From Chloroflexi bacterium UBA2235 (GTDB lineage Bacteria; Chloroflexota; UBA11872; UBA12225), in the NCBI GenBank assembly GCA_002347925.1, contig DDYL01000018.1:2636-15160 (forward strand): DNA of 12,525 nt, written 5' to 3'. A model generated the notes under the pieces. The model had not been told where the DNA came from and ran no database searches. It saw only the letters and a program-made list of their open reading frames with translations. How positions within the stretch are numbered: the first letter of the stretch is position 1; each line of letters starts with the position of its first letter. The position numbers and the translations under genes are program-made. Shown here piece by piece: positions 1 through 7,401 of the stretch.

Positions 1-54
1 TTGACCCATGCGGACAACCAAACTTGCCCTTGTGCAGTCAGGCCAAAGCAGCCA

Positions 55-1044
55 ATGGCTACGTTCCTCATCCGACGCTTCGCAGCAATGGTCTTTGCGG
101 TTGCCCTTATTTCCGTGTTGAGTTTTGTCCTCATTGAGCTCCCGCCCGGAAGCGCCCTTGACTCGAAGATTGCCCAGCTTCGTCAATCGGGCGGCGAAAT
201 CTCAGCGGAACAGATCCGCGCGCTTGAGGACCGGTACGGCCTCAACGACCCGATCCACGTGAAATACACAAAATGGATATCCCGCGCAGTCACAGGCGAC
301 TTTGGCCAGTCGTTCACGATGGACCAGCCCGTCTCCACATTGATCTGGACGCGACTTGGGTTTTCCATCGGACTCTCGCTCTTCGCCCTCATTTTCAGTT
401 GGGGTATATCCATCCCGGTGGGCGTTTACTCGGCAACGCACCGATATACGCTTCCTGACTATGTCATTCAGGTCTTGCAGTTCCTCGGCGTCGCAATTCC
501 GCAGTTCCTGTTTGCGTTGGTGCTGCTGATCTTCTCGGCGACGGTCCTTGGTCAGGAAGTCGGAACCCTTTTTTCACGGGAATACCAGAACGAACCGATG
601 AGCCTCGCGAAGATGGTTGATTTTGCGAAGCACATCTGGATCCCAATTGTCGTCCTGATCGCCGGAGGGACCGCTAGCCTCACACGCATCATGCGTGCCA
701 ACCTCTTGGACGTACTGGGCCAGCAGTACGTTCAGACTGCGCGTGCCAAAGGCCTCCACGAGCGCCGGGTTATCTGGCGCCACGCTGTCCGAAATGCACT
801 CCACCCGCTTGTCATGGCACTTGGCACAACCCTTCCAACATTGATCTCGGGAGAGGTGGTGATCTCCATTGTCCTCAACCTTCCCACGACAGGACCGCTC
901 TACATCAGAGCACTGATCCAGAAGGACATGTACCTCGGCGTGACATTCCTCCTCATGCTTTCGATCCTGCTCATCGTCGGAAACCTTCTCGCGGACCTGC
1001 TGCTTGCCTGGGTCGACCCGCGAGTGCGCCTCGACGAAAGTTGA
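55..1044 (+). CDS. ABC transporter permease, DppB/OppB type
   Basis: Inner-membrane permease subunit of a peptide/nickel-type (DppB/OppB) ABC importer. It would form the channel together with the DppC-like product encoded just downstream. The protein has an N-terminal membrane segment (about residues 8-29 from the ATG), then the family's extracytoplasmic stretch with the typical run ending LNDPIHVKY, and several further membrane helices. The cytoplasmic EAA loop, which docks on the ATPase, reads ARAKGLHERRVIWRHAVRNAL (about residues 228-248). The C-terminal DPRVRL is also typical of the family. The frame stays open to the left edge with a TTG at base 1, but homologues begin like MATFLIRRF, so ATG 55 (329 aa) is preferred. 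No strong ribosome site precedes it. The gap to the next permease is 62 bp, so the two are probably one operon. Solute-binding protein and ATPase genes must lie to the left or elsewhere. The substrate cannot be read from the sequence; family is certain, start is not. Confidence 0.93.
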   Translation: MATFLIRRFAAMVFAVALISVLSFVLIELPPGSALDSKIAQLRQSGGEISAEQIRALEDRYGLNDPIHVKYTKWISRAVTGDFGQSFTMDQPVSTLIWTRLGFSIGLSLFALIFSWGISIPVGVYSATHRYTLPDYVIQVLQFLGVAIPQFLFALVLLIFSATVLGQEVGTLFSREYQNEPMSLAKMVDFAKHIWIPIVVLIAGGTASLTRIMRANLLDVLGQQYVQTARAKGLHERRVIWRHAVRNALHPLVMALGTTLPTLISGEVVISIVLNLPTTGPLYIRALIQKDMYLGVTFLLMLSILLIVGNLLADLLLAWVDPRVRLDES

Positions 1045-1106
1045 TGCGAAGTGAGAACTGATCAGATCGTGAGCGAGACGGCTCGGATGACTAGCGAGGT
1101 GAGTTC

Positions 1107-2393
1107 GTGACTTCAATGGTGCATGCGACTGCACCGGGCTCATCGTCAGGCCAGGTCAACCCGGAAGCACGCAGCGACGCAAACGATGAAGCACGCAGCG
1201 CAGAAATTTCCCAGTGGGGGCTTATTTGGCGTCGCTTCTCGCGAAATCGTCTGTCCGTGTGGGCGCTACGGACACTTCTGCTCATGTACGGATTGGCGGT
1301 ATTTGCACCGTTCCTCGCGCCCTACGGTGCGGATCGAATTGATACGAACCATAGTTATGCGGAACCAACCCGAATTGTTTTCTTAGATGGCCAACTTGCG
1401 GTTTGTGCTCTGGAGCAATCGCTTGATCCATTCCTTCTCAAGTATCGGTACGTCGATGACTGTTCCCGCGCCCGTCCGATAGAGTTCCTGCCGAAGGGTG
1501 ACCCATACTGGCTTTTCGGGCTCTTCAAACTTGAAGTCCACCTGTTCGGCATCACTCCGGGCGAACCACTGAAAGGTGGAGCCGTCCCCGTCACGCCTGT
1601 TGCCACCCCCACCGGCGCCCCCGCGGACCCACTGGCGTCATTCCGGGTGCAACAGCCAGACTCTGTCGCTCCGAAACTAGACACCGTCAAGAACCCGCCA
1701 AAGATCTATTTGCTCGGGGCAGATCAGCAGGGCCGGGATGTGCTGTCGCGCATCCTAGTCGGATCTCAGGTATCCCTCACCGTCGGACTGGTTGGTGTGT
1801 TCCTTTCGCTAACAATTGGTTCGGTGATGGGCGCGACTTCCGGATACGTGGGAGGCGCCTGGGACAACGTCATACAGCGCACGATCGAGATCATTCGCTC
1901 GGTACCCACTCTGCCGCTCTGGGCCGCGATTGCGGCGGCGCTTCCGCGAACCACCACCATCGTGCAACGCTATTTCCTGATCACATTAGTCCTTTCACTG
2001 GTCGGCTGGACAGGTCTCGCGCGCGAGCTGCGTGGCAAAGTCATGGCCTACCGCTCACTTGACTACATTGCAGCTGCACGACTTGCCGGCAGTTCTGACT
2101 TGAGGATCATTCTTGCTCACATGCTCCCGAATGCAGCAAGTCACATCATTGTCGTCGCGACCCTCGCCGTGCCGTATTCAATCCTGGGGGAAACGACCCT
2201 GAGTTTCCTCGGACTGGGCATGCTGCCACCGGCAGTCAGTTGGGGGGTACTCCTCAAGGATGCCCAGCAATTGGACAGCGTCCTCATACACCCGTGGATG
2301 CTCATTCCCGCCTTGCCGGTTGTCTTGACCGTCGCGTGCTACTTCTTGCTTGGCGACGGTCTTCGGGATGCGGTGGATCCGTATAGCAGTTGA
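1107..2393 (+). CDS. ABC transporter permease, DppC/OppC type, with long periplasmic loop
   Basis: Second permease subunit of the peptide-type ABC importer, partner of the preceding gene. At 428 aa it is much longer than the usual 280-310 aa. Order: polar N-terminal tail (1-40), first membrane helix (about 52-72, ending APFLAPY), a long extracytoplasmic segment (about 73-199), then the conserved core starting at LLGADQQGRDVLSRIL (about 202-217). The core carries the EAA loop AAARLAGSSDLRIILAHMLPN (about 322-342) and ends with GDGLRDAVDP. Part of the loop (RPIEFLPKGDPYWLFGLF, HLFG) matches what I recall of a long-loop DppC subfamily. The Pro/Ala/Thr-rich stretch at about 152-198 looks additional. 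Cys100 and Cys119 lie in the loop and could form a disulfide. GTG 1107 is chosen because GAGG at 1096-1099 sits 7 bases upstream; ATG 1116 is possible but badly spaced. Confidence 0.94.
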   Translation: MTSMVHATAPGSSSGQVNPEARSDANDEARSAEISQWGLIWRRFSRNRLSVWALRTLLLMYGLAVFAPFLAPYGADRIDTNHSYAEPTRIVFLDGQLAVCALEQSLDPFLLKYRYVDDCSRARPIEFLPKGDPYWLFGLFKLEVHLFGITPGEPLKGGAVPVTPVATPTGAPADPLASFRVQQPDSVAPKLDTVKNPPKIYLLGADQQGRDVLSRILVGSQVSLTVGLVGVFLSLTIGSVMGATSGYVGGAWDNVIQRTIEIIRSVPTLPLWAAIAAALPRTTTIVQRYFLITLVLSLVGWTGLARELRGKVMAYRSLDYIAAARLAGSSDLRIILAHMLPNAASHIIVVATLAVPYSILGETTLSFLGLGMLPPAVSWGVLLKDAQQLDSVLIHPWMLIPALPVVLTVACYFLLGDGLRDAVDPYSS

Positions 2394-2401
2394 CCCACCA
2401 T

Positions 2402-2415
2402 CTCGCAGAGGCGAG
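2402..2415. other. Small hairpin after the permease gene
   Basis: CTCGC and GCGAG form a perfect 5-bp stem around the loop AGAG, 8 bases after the permease stop. No T-run follows, so it is not a standard intrinsic terminator. It may only be a processing or pausing structure, and a stem this short can arise by chance. Confidence 0.25.
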
Positions 2416-2501
2416 GCGCCGGCCATGGAATGTGTTGATTTGAACCTTGCCCGCGATACGCTTTGGGAATACGACCTTCGCGCACCCAGGAGAAGAATCG
2501 G

Positions 2502-3026
2502 GTGGTCACCCTAGAAGTTCACCAGTTCTCAGAGTTCACCACGCGCGAGACAGACGCTTTGGCTGCCTTGCGGTCAACGGTTGACTTTGGAGTTCCACCG
2601 TACACATGGGCATCCGCATCGGATCGACCGACGCGGATTCTCCTCTGGAAGAATGGCGAACTTGTCGCTCACGCGGGTGTGCTTGATCGAACCATCAGGG
2701 TCGGGACCGCTCAACACACGGTTGCCGGCCTTTATTCAGTCATGGCCAGGCCAGACGTACGAGGACTTGGGTATGGATCCGCGGTAGTCCGTCGGGCAAC
2801 CGAAGTCGTCGAAGCAACAATGCCGGCTGCCCGACACATCGTGCTCGTCTGTCTTGAGAGCCGAGTACGTTTCTACACGCGCCTTGGTTGGAACCGAGTT
2901 GAAGCACCCGTTAGATTTGACCAGCCTGACGGACCCCAGTTGATGGAGATCACCACGATGGCGCGACCCGTCGGTCTATCAGCGTGGCCCACGGGCGACG
3001 TCGATTTGTGCGGACTTCCCTGGTGA
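2502..3026 (+). CDS. GNAT-family N-acetyltransferase, AAC(2')-I-like
   Basis: Acetyl-CoA-dependent N-acetyltransferase fold of 174 aa. Strand LLWKNGELVAHAGVLDR (about 47-63) leads to acetyl-CoA motif A, SVMARPDVRGLGYGSAVV (79-96), with the R/Q-x-x-G-x-G/A signature as R87, G90 and G92. RFYTRLGW (123-130) supplies the usual motif B tyrosine (Y125). The overall length, the phrase 'W..G.LVAHA.V..R....G', and the C-terminal 'GDVDLCGLPW' resemble the aminoglycoside 2'-N-acetyltransferase family AAC(2')-I, which ends similarly with a trailing tryptophan. That likeness comes from memory, not a search; the natural substrate is unknown and antibiotic modification is not shown. GTG 2502 is preferred over TTG 2463 because AGGAGA (2488-2493) lies 8 bases upstream. 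It follows the permeases on the same strand after 108 bp and may be co-transcribed. The 28-bp gap to the convergent gene on the right holds no clear terminator. Confidence 0.85.
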   Translation: MVTLEVHQFSEFTTRETDALAALRSTVDFGVPPYTWASASDRPTRILLWKNGELVAHAGVLDRTIRVGTAQHTVAGLYSVMARPDVRGLGYGSAVVRRATEVVEATMPAARHIVLVCLESRVRFYTRLGWNRVEAPVRFDQPDGPQLMEITTMARPVGLSAWPTGDVDLCGLPW

Positions 3027-3054
3027 TACTGCCCAGTGCCGCGCCCACGGCTCC

Positions 3055-3531
3055 TCAAACAACACGCTGATCGGTAAGACTCTTGGAGACTTGCACCGTC
3101 CCGGGCGGACTGATCGTCGCCGCGAGGAACGCACCGGATTGACGCATCAACGTATCAATGAATTTGGAAGCGTGTTCGAGGATGCCATCAATGCGGGCAT
3201 GCTGAACGGGGTATCGCTTTCCCGCGTCAATATTTAGTCGGATCCGAAGCCGATCCATGACGGCACACCGCATCTGGATCGGAGACTTGCCATATCTGGC
3301 ACCAATTGTGTCAATGGTCTGCCGGGTTGCAAGCTCCCGAGCAAATGCGTCAGGATCGATGCCTACTGCCTCGGCCAAATCCTCAAAAAGTGCGGAGGGG
3401 CCGTATTCCGAAACTGTCCGGTCCGACCGGTCAAATCCCACTCCGGGAGGGCCGAGGGCAAGCCGAGGTTCTTTAGCCAGCTGCATGCGAGCCGGAGTGA
3501 TCTCCACCGCCAGCAGATCCTGCACGCTCAT
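3055..3531 (-). CDS. Small helical protein of unknown function
   Basis: A 158-aa protein I cannot assign. It has no signal peptide or membrane helix, so it is probably cytoplasmic. Residues about 48-130 look like the helical pattern seen in many small proteins of Gram-positive and Chloroflexota-type genomes: 'LAEAVGIDPDAF' followed by 'LATRQTIDTIGARYGKSP', then a helix with MDRLRIRLN and a second helical hairpin (HARIDGILEHASKFIDTLM). In such proteins (compare the DUF2680/YckD-like pattern 'lGis.eel...l..G.tl..iA...G') the unit repeats and no activity is known. The N-terminal 45 residues and the last 20 look flexible. The start at 3531 is supported by GAGGGAG ending 5 bases upstream; the longer frame to 3603 lacks such a site. 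It lies downstream of the TPP enzyme on the same strand, 276 bp away, so it may have its own promoter. Confidence 0.6.
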   Translation of the reverse strand: MSVQDLLAVEITPARMQLAKEPRLALGPPGVGFDRSDRTVSEYGPSALFEDLAEAVGIDPDAFARELATRQTIDTIGARYGKSPIQMRCAVMDRLRIRLNIDAGKRYPVQHARIDGILEHASKFIDTLMRQSGAFLAATISPPGTVQVSKSLTDQRVV

Positions 3532-3807
3532 CACAACTCCCTCATTCTGGCCTTCAGACGCGAGGCCAATGGACCTTTGTCCATCCTGAGTGTGACGCAC
3601 CAATCCGCAGTGGACTTCAGGGAAACCCCTGAGCGAACCATAAAGAAGCGCTGTTTCGGACCAAATCCAGACTTGACTTTTGCACCGTCAGCGCGCATTC
3701 AACAACGTCGTTAATGGACAAACTCGTGGACGATAAGAACGTACACCCACCACAAGTCTGGAAACGCTGACATGCGCCTCCAGACCGACGCACAGGTGGA
3801 ACTCTGA
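3532..3807 (-). other. Intergenic region upstream of the small helical protein
   Basis: This 276-bp stretch separates two minus-strand genes and contains no convincing gene. It holds a perfect 10-bp inverted repeat (3666-3675 and 3753-3762), a 6-bp hairpin with tetraloop (3617-3632, TCAGGG/CCCTGA) and a 5-bp hairpin (3569-3582, TGGAC/GTCCA) close to the start of the downstream gene. No run of T follows the TPP enzyme gene on the minus strand, so I see no intrinsic terminator. No good -35/-10 pair is visible on the minus strand either. Confidence 0.5.
3666..3762. repeat. 10-bp inverted repeat pair, 77 bp apart
   Basis: TCCAGACTTG at 3666-3675 is the exact reverse complement of CAAGTCTGGA at 3753-3762, with 77 bases between. 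The arms do not extend further. The pair could be two operator half-sites for a looping regulator, or the base of a large RNA structure in the leader of the downstream minus-strand gene. By rough reckoning a 10-bp match within about 200 bp is expected by chance only a few percent of the time, so it is suggestive but not strong. Confidence 0.4.
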
Positions 3808-5472
3808 CTAGTGCGAAGCGCCGAGCACGGCATCGCGGGCGCGGAGGAAGACCGGCTCCTCCTTGGTGATCGCTTCAATCAGCGCCGGTCGGCCACCCAG
3901 CGTTGCCTGAATTGCCCGGGCAATCGCCCCCGCCAGGTCTCCGGGCTGTTCAACTCGCTCAGCATGAGCGCCGAGGCCCCGGGCAACAGCTGTGTAGTCT
4001 CCACTCAGTCGATTGCTCCGGTACGTCGACGATGCCGTGGGCATGTATGCGGTGTACCCGCCCATCACGGAATTGTTCAACAGGACCGTGAGTGTCCCGA
4101 TGCGCTCTCGTACCGCCGTCTCTAGCTCGATTGCCGCCGTCCCGAACGCAAGGTCGCCCATGAAGTTGATGCAAAGCTTCTCGGGATGGGCGAGTTTTGC
4201 GCCCATGATGATGCCGAGACCGGTTCCAAGTTGGGTCGACTTACCCCACCCGAGATATCCCCGCGGTGAAGTCGACACCCAATTCGGAAGCAGCTGGTCA
4301 CGTGGGTTGCCGGAGTCGTGGGTAACGATCGTCTCGTCCGGATTGACCGCGCGCATCACCTCGGAAATCACCCTGTACGGATTGATCGGGAGTGTTGATG
4401 CCGTGTTCTGGTCGTGACGATCGGCAACTCCCTTCTGTCGTGCTTCCTCAATTGCACTGTGAAAGGCGTCACGCGAGGCGCGGACGTGACCGGACGACAA
4501 CAGCGCATGGACCGCTTCAATCAGTTGCCGGAGGACAATCCGAGCATCGCCGACGATTGCAAGGTCGGCCTCGACGTGGCGATCGAGATCCGCAGGGTCG
4601 TTCGTGGCATGTATGACCGTCTTTCCGGGAGGAATTGGCGGCGAGAATGAGCCTTGGGCAAAACTGCACCCAATGCCGAACACCACATCGCAGTCCCGTA
4701 GTGCCCATGCAGCTGCATGGGCAATTGAAAGCCCACCTGCTCCTGCCGAGAGGCGATGCGTCTCCGGGAAGGCACTCTTGCCCGCGATGGTTGTCACAAC
4801 CGGCGCATCGAGCAATTCGGCTAGTTCACGCAACTCACCCGTTGCCTCGGACCAAAGCACGCCATGCCCTACATGGATTACCGGGCGGTTTGCACCAATC
4901 AACAGTCTGGCGGCGTCTCGTACGGGTTCGGGATCGCCGCCACTACGCACGAATGCGGGCGGAGTGTAGTTCAGAGGCCCTGACAAGTCGATCGCCGCCA
5001 CGTCTCTGGGGAGTTCAAGCATGACGGGACCGGGGCGACCGCTTCGGAGTTGGGCAAATGCGTGGCGCAACATTACCGGCACCCGGTCTGGCGATGGGAT
5101 TCGCGCGGACCACTTGGTGATATGCCTGAAGCTCGGCAATGGGTCAAACTCTCCGCCCAGCCCATGCTTGCTCATCTCTCCGCCACCGGGCAAGACAAGT
5201 AGCGGGGTTCCGTCGGCAAACGCCTGCGCAATTCCTCCAAAGGCGTTCTCAATCCCAGGTCCCGCCTGGACGGTGATCACGCCGATCTTTCGTCCGTTTG
5301 TCGCGCGTGAGTACCCATCCGCCATGTTGATGAGTGACTTCTCCGTCCGCGCGATGATCGGCCGAATCCCGCCGACGGCCGCGGCTTCGATCAGGTTGTT
5401 CATCGGGTACCCGAACAGGAGTTCAACACCCTCGAGCTTTAGGATTTCTACGACCGCTTCAAGTGCCTTCAT
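3808..5472 (-). CDS. Thiamine diphosphate-dependent enzyme, acetolactate-synthase-like
   Basis: Cytosolic ThDP-dependent enzyme of the acetolactate synthase/benzoylformate decarboxylase superfamily, 554 aa, full length. The N-terminal pyrimidine-binding domain (about 1-165) contains the cofactor-activating glutamate in ARTEKSLINMADGYSRA (E44) and the AGPGIENAFGG segment. The central domain is about 185-330. The C-terminal diphosphate-binding domain (about 365-554) has the GD...NN motif as GDLAFG (439-444) and LLNN (464-467), then VMGGYTAYMP. The usual third glycine of GDG is Leu here. To my recollection this matches a clade annotated only as 'thiamine pyrophosphate-requiring protein', for which no substrate is established. 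It should not be called IlvB: no regulatory subunit or isoleucine/valine genes are nearby. ATG 5472 is chosen over GTG 5505 because a GA/GG-rich ribosome site (GGGAGAGGGG) precedes it at good spacing. It is transcribed away from amtB. Confidence 0.9.
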   Translation of the reverse strand: MKALEAVVEILKLEGVELLFGYPMNNLIEAAAVGGIRPIIARTEKSLINMADGYSRATNGRKIGVITVQAGPGIENAFGGIAQAFADGTPLLVLPGGGEMSKHGLGGEFDPLPSFRHITKWSARIPSPDRVPVMLRHAFAQLRSGRPGPVMLELPRDVAAIDLSGPLNYTPPAFVRSGGDPEPVRDAARLLIGANRPVIHVGHGVLWSEATGELRELAELLDAPVVTTIAGKSAFPETHRLSAGAGGLSIAHAAAWALRDCDVVFGIGCSFAQGSFSPPIPPGKTVIHATNDPADLDRHVEADLAIVGDARIVLRQLIEAVHALLSSGHVRASRDAFHSAIEEARQKGVADRHDQNTASTLPINPYRVISEVMRAVNPDETIVTHDSGNPRDQLLPNWVSTSPRGYLGWGKSTQLGTGLGIIMGAKLAHPEKLCINFMGDLAFGTAAIELETAVRERIGTLTVLLNNSVMGGYTAYMPTASSTYRSNRLSGDYTAVARGLGAHAERVEQPGDLAGAIARAIQATLGGRPALIEAITKEEPVFLRARDAVLGASH

Positions 5473-5812
5473 AATGGTTGCCCCTCTCTCCCAGACTATC
5501 CGCACTGCCGGTCAACGACGAATCGCCGGGCCCCCAGGCGAGGTCACATCGCGGAGGCTACGACGGCTCAGCGGACGATCAGGGCCATCGCTCAGTTTTC
5601 ACAACCCCCGTTTCAACCCAACTCCATGGGTGCAGAGGCTTGTGTGGTTTGCACAATCGGCGCCAGAGATGTTCGTATGGCCTGTCCCGTTACACGCCGC
5701 TTGGTGTCCGCCTACCATCGGTGCGACGGTACGCAGGATCCAGTAGCGCAAAGCGGCGCTGAAGGGTTGTGCATACCGCCCAATACGACGGGGAGAACTG
5801 GGGAAAGAAAAC
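5473..5812. other. Divergent intergenic region between TPP enzyme and amtB
   Basis: About 340 bp with no gene on either strand that I can support; the open frames here are short extensions of antisense frames. It must hold the promoters of both flanking genes. I see no convincing sigma-70 pair, no GG-N10-GC sigma-54 element, and no clean GTA-N8-TAC (NtcA-type) box. A short dyad, TTGTG/CACAA around 5640-5656, lies in the middle. GGGGA at 5800-5804 serves as the amtB ribosome site. Confidence 0.5.
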
Positions 5813-7267
5813 GTGGACGAAAAGTTGGTCAGTGCATGGGACTCTGCAGCTTCACTCGCTGTTAATTTGCCCGCGACATTGTGGATGCTGCTCGCGACGT
5901 TTCTGGTGTTCATTATGGTGCCGTCAATCGGGTTGCTCGAAGCGGGATTGACCCGACCCAAGAACGTGGTTCACGCACTCATGAAGAGCCTTTCGGCGGT
6001 GGGCGTGATGAGCGTCCTCTTCGTTCTCGTCGGTTTCTCGCTTTCGTTCAATCCCCAGACGGTTGGAGGATGGATTGGGAAACCGTTCGACTTCGGCTTT
6101 GGCGCCGGCCTGGATACCGCGTGGCCGGTCGGTTTCGACGCCAAAGGCAACGCGGTCAACGGCGTCCCGACCACAGTGTTCTTGCTGTTCCAGACGATGT
6201 TCGCTGCGGTCACCCTTGCGCTCATCGGCGCAGGCGTTCCGGAGCGGATGAAGTTTGGGGCGTGGATGCTTTACTGCGTGTTTGTCTCGCTCATCGTCTG
6301 GCCTCTTCTGGCGCACTGGGTGTGGAGCCCGAACGGCATCCTCGGCACCTTGGGCACCGTAACTGGGCTTCTTCCGGGCCTTGGTGTCAAGGACTTCGCT
6401 GGCGGGACAGTCGTCCATATTCAAGCCGGAGTTGCTGGTCTCGCGATCACCATGGCGCTTGGCGCATCGGTGAAGCGTCGTCAGACCCTCACCTTGCGCT
6501 TCCGACCAGAGACCGGCGGCGGCTCAGTTAGCCGGATCCGGCCCGTCGACGGCGACTTGGCAGGCATCGACACCGCCAAGGAAGTGTCCGAAAAGTATGG
6601 GTACAGCCTTCCGCTCGCAGTGGTCGGGACCGCGCTTCTGTGGCTCGGGTGGTTCGGGTTCAACCCGGGCAGCAGCCTTGACCTGACCCGGCAGAGCGCA
6701 ATGGCTGCCATCGCCACGAACACTGCTGCCGCTGCCGCCGGGATGGTGGCCTTGTTGATGGCCAAGTGGCTCGACGGCAAGTGGGACCCAGTTGCTGCGA
6801 TCTCGGGCATCCTGGGTGGACTTGTCATGATCACCCCGAACGCCGGGTACGTTGATGCACTTGGGTCCGTCATTCTCGGTGTGCTGGCAGGCGTGGTTAC
6901 GATCATTGCGATCAAGGCGATGGACAAGTACCTCTATCACATCGATGACCCGGTTGGAGGCTTCCCAGTGCACGGCGTGAACGGCATCGTCGGCACGGCT
7001 ATCGTCCCGCTGTTTGCCAACCCCGCAGTGAGCGGCATCCCACAGGCCGGATTCTTCTACGGTGGTGGTGGATCGGCCTTGACCTGGTTCTTCCTCCAGG
7101 TGGTGGGCGTCGTTGTCGTTACCGTAGTCAGTTTCGCAGCGTCGTGGTTCTTCGTGAAGATTGCAGAAAGCTTCATGGCGGTACGAGCCACCGTCAGTGA
7201 GGAGGTTCAAGGACTGGACCTCGCCGATCATGGTGTCGAAGCCGAAGTCGAGCGAATCTCCGCGTAG
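5813..7267 (+). CDS. amtB: Ammonium transporter AmtB
   Basis: Inner-membrane Amt/Mep/Rh channel for ammonium uptake, 484 aa, about 11 membrane helices. The family signature is plain: DFAGGTVVHIQAGVAGL (194-210) carries the conserved Asp194 and pore His202; the second pore histidine is in FPVHGVNGIVGT (His387). Other landmarks are LTRPKNVVHALMKSL (46-60), FQTMFAAVT with a likely gate Phe (126-134), GVPERMKFGAWM, WFGFNPGSSL, and a C-terminal regulatory tail with GLDLADHG (467-474) like the PII-responsive tail of other Amt proteins. The cytoplasmic loop at about 221-264 is longer than in typical family members. The start is GTG 5813 with GGGGA at 5800-5804; the next in-frame ATG would cut into the first helix. 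No glnK/glnB gene adjoins, unlike the common amtB-glnK operon. A strong terminator follows 38 bases after the stop. Confidence 0.96.
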   Translation: MDEKLVSAWDSAASLAVNLPATLWMLLATFLVFIMVPSIGLLEAGLTRPKNVVHALMKSLSAVGVMSVLFVLVGFSLSFNPQTVGGWIGKPFDFGFGAGLDTAWPVGFDAKGNAVNGVPTTVFLLFQTMFAAVTLALIGAGVPERMKFGAWMLYCVFVSLIVWPLLAHWVWSPNGILGTLGTVTGLLPGLGVKDFAGGTVVHIQAGVAGLAITMALGASVKRRQTLTLRFRPETGGGSVSRIRPVDGDLAGIDTAKEVSEKYGYSLPLAVVGTALLWLGWFGFNPGSSLDLTRQSAMAAIATNTAAAAAGMVALLMAKWLDGKWDPVAAISGILGGLVMITPNAGYVDALGSVILGVLAGVVTIIAIKAMDKYLYHIDDPVGGFPVHGVNGIVGTAIVPLFANPAVSGIPQAGFFYGGGGSALTWFFLQVVGVVVVTVVSFAASWFFVKIAESFMAVRATVSEEVQGLDLADHGVEAEVERISA

Positions 7268-7305
7268 CATCTCCCGCGAACGGGCCGGGACCTAATGCGG
7301 ACCAA

Positions 7306-7350
7306 CCTGTGCTTCACATCCGTTGGATGATGTGAAGCACAGGCATTTTT
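7306..7350 (+). terminator. Intrinsic terminator of amtB
   Basis: A perfect 15-bp stem (7306-7320 with 7329-7343) closes an 8-base loop and is followed by CA and five Ts (7346-7350). It lies 38 bases after the amtB stop and before the kinase gene, so amtB is probably transcribed alone. Confidence 0.92.
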
Positions 7351-7380
7351 CACAATCGATGCACTTTGCATTGACTGTGA
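7350..7380. promoter_or_regulatory. 31-bp dyad upstream of the kinase gene
   Basis: Immediately after the amtB terminator lies a nearly perfect dyad centred on CTT at 7364-7366. Its core is ATGCA/TGCAT, its outer arms TCACA/TGTGA, with one mismatch (A7355/C7375) and one G-T pair (G7358/T7372) among 14 positions. It ends 21 bases before the kinase ATG. It may be an operator or a leader hairpin of the kinase mRNA. No T-run follows, so it is not a second terminator in the plus direction. Confidence 0.5.
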
Positions 7381-7401
7381 CAAGACAATGGGTGGGAAAC
7401 G

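Noticed and set aside
574..1143. 189-aa open frame on the minus strand
   Set aside because: It lies antisense to the first permease, has no recognisable motifs, and its composition is what the complement of a GC-rich coding frame gives.
5640..5677. TTGCAC at 5649 as the -35 of an amtB promoter, or a sigma-54 site in the same place
   Set aside because: No acceptable -10 lies 16-18 bases downstream, and the GG/GC spacing needed for sigma-54 is not met.
5021..5746. 241-aa open frame on the plus strand
   Set aside because: Antisense to the TPP enzyme for most of its length; low-complexity Ser/Pro/Arg translation and no ribosome site.
6524..7270. 248-aa open frame on the minus strand
   Set aside because: Fully antisense to amtB; His/Asp/Arg-rich translation typical of a shadow frame.
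7350..7380. CRP-type binding site
   Set aside because: The TCACA and TGTGA arms are in the reverse order and 21 bases apart, unlike TGTGA-N6-TCACA.
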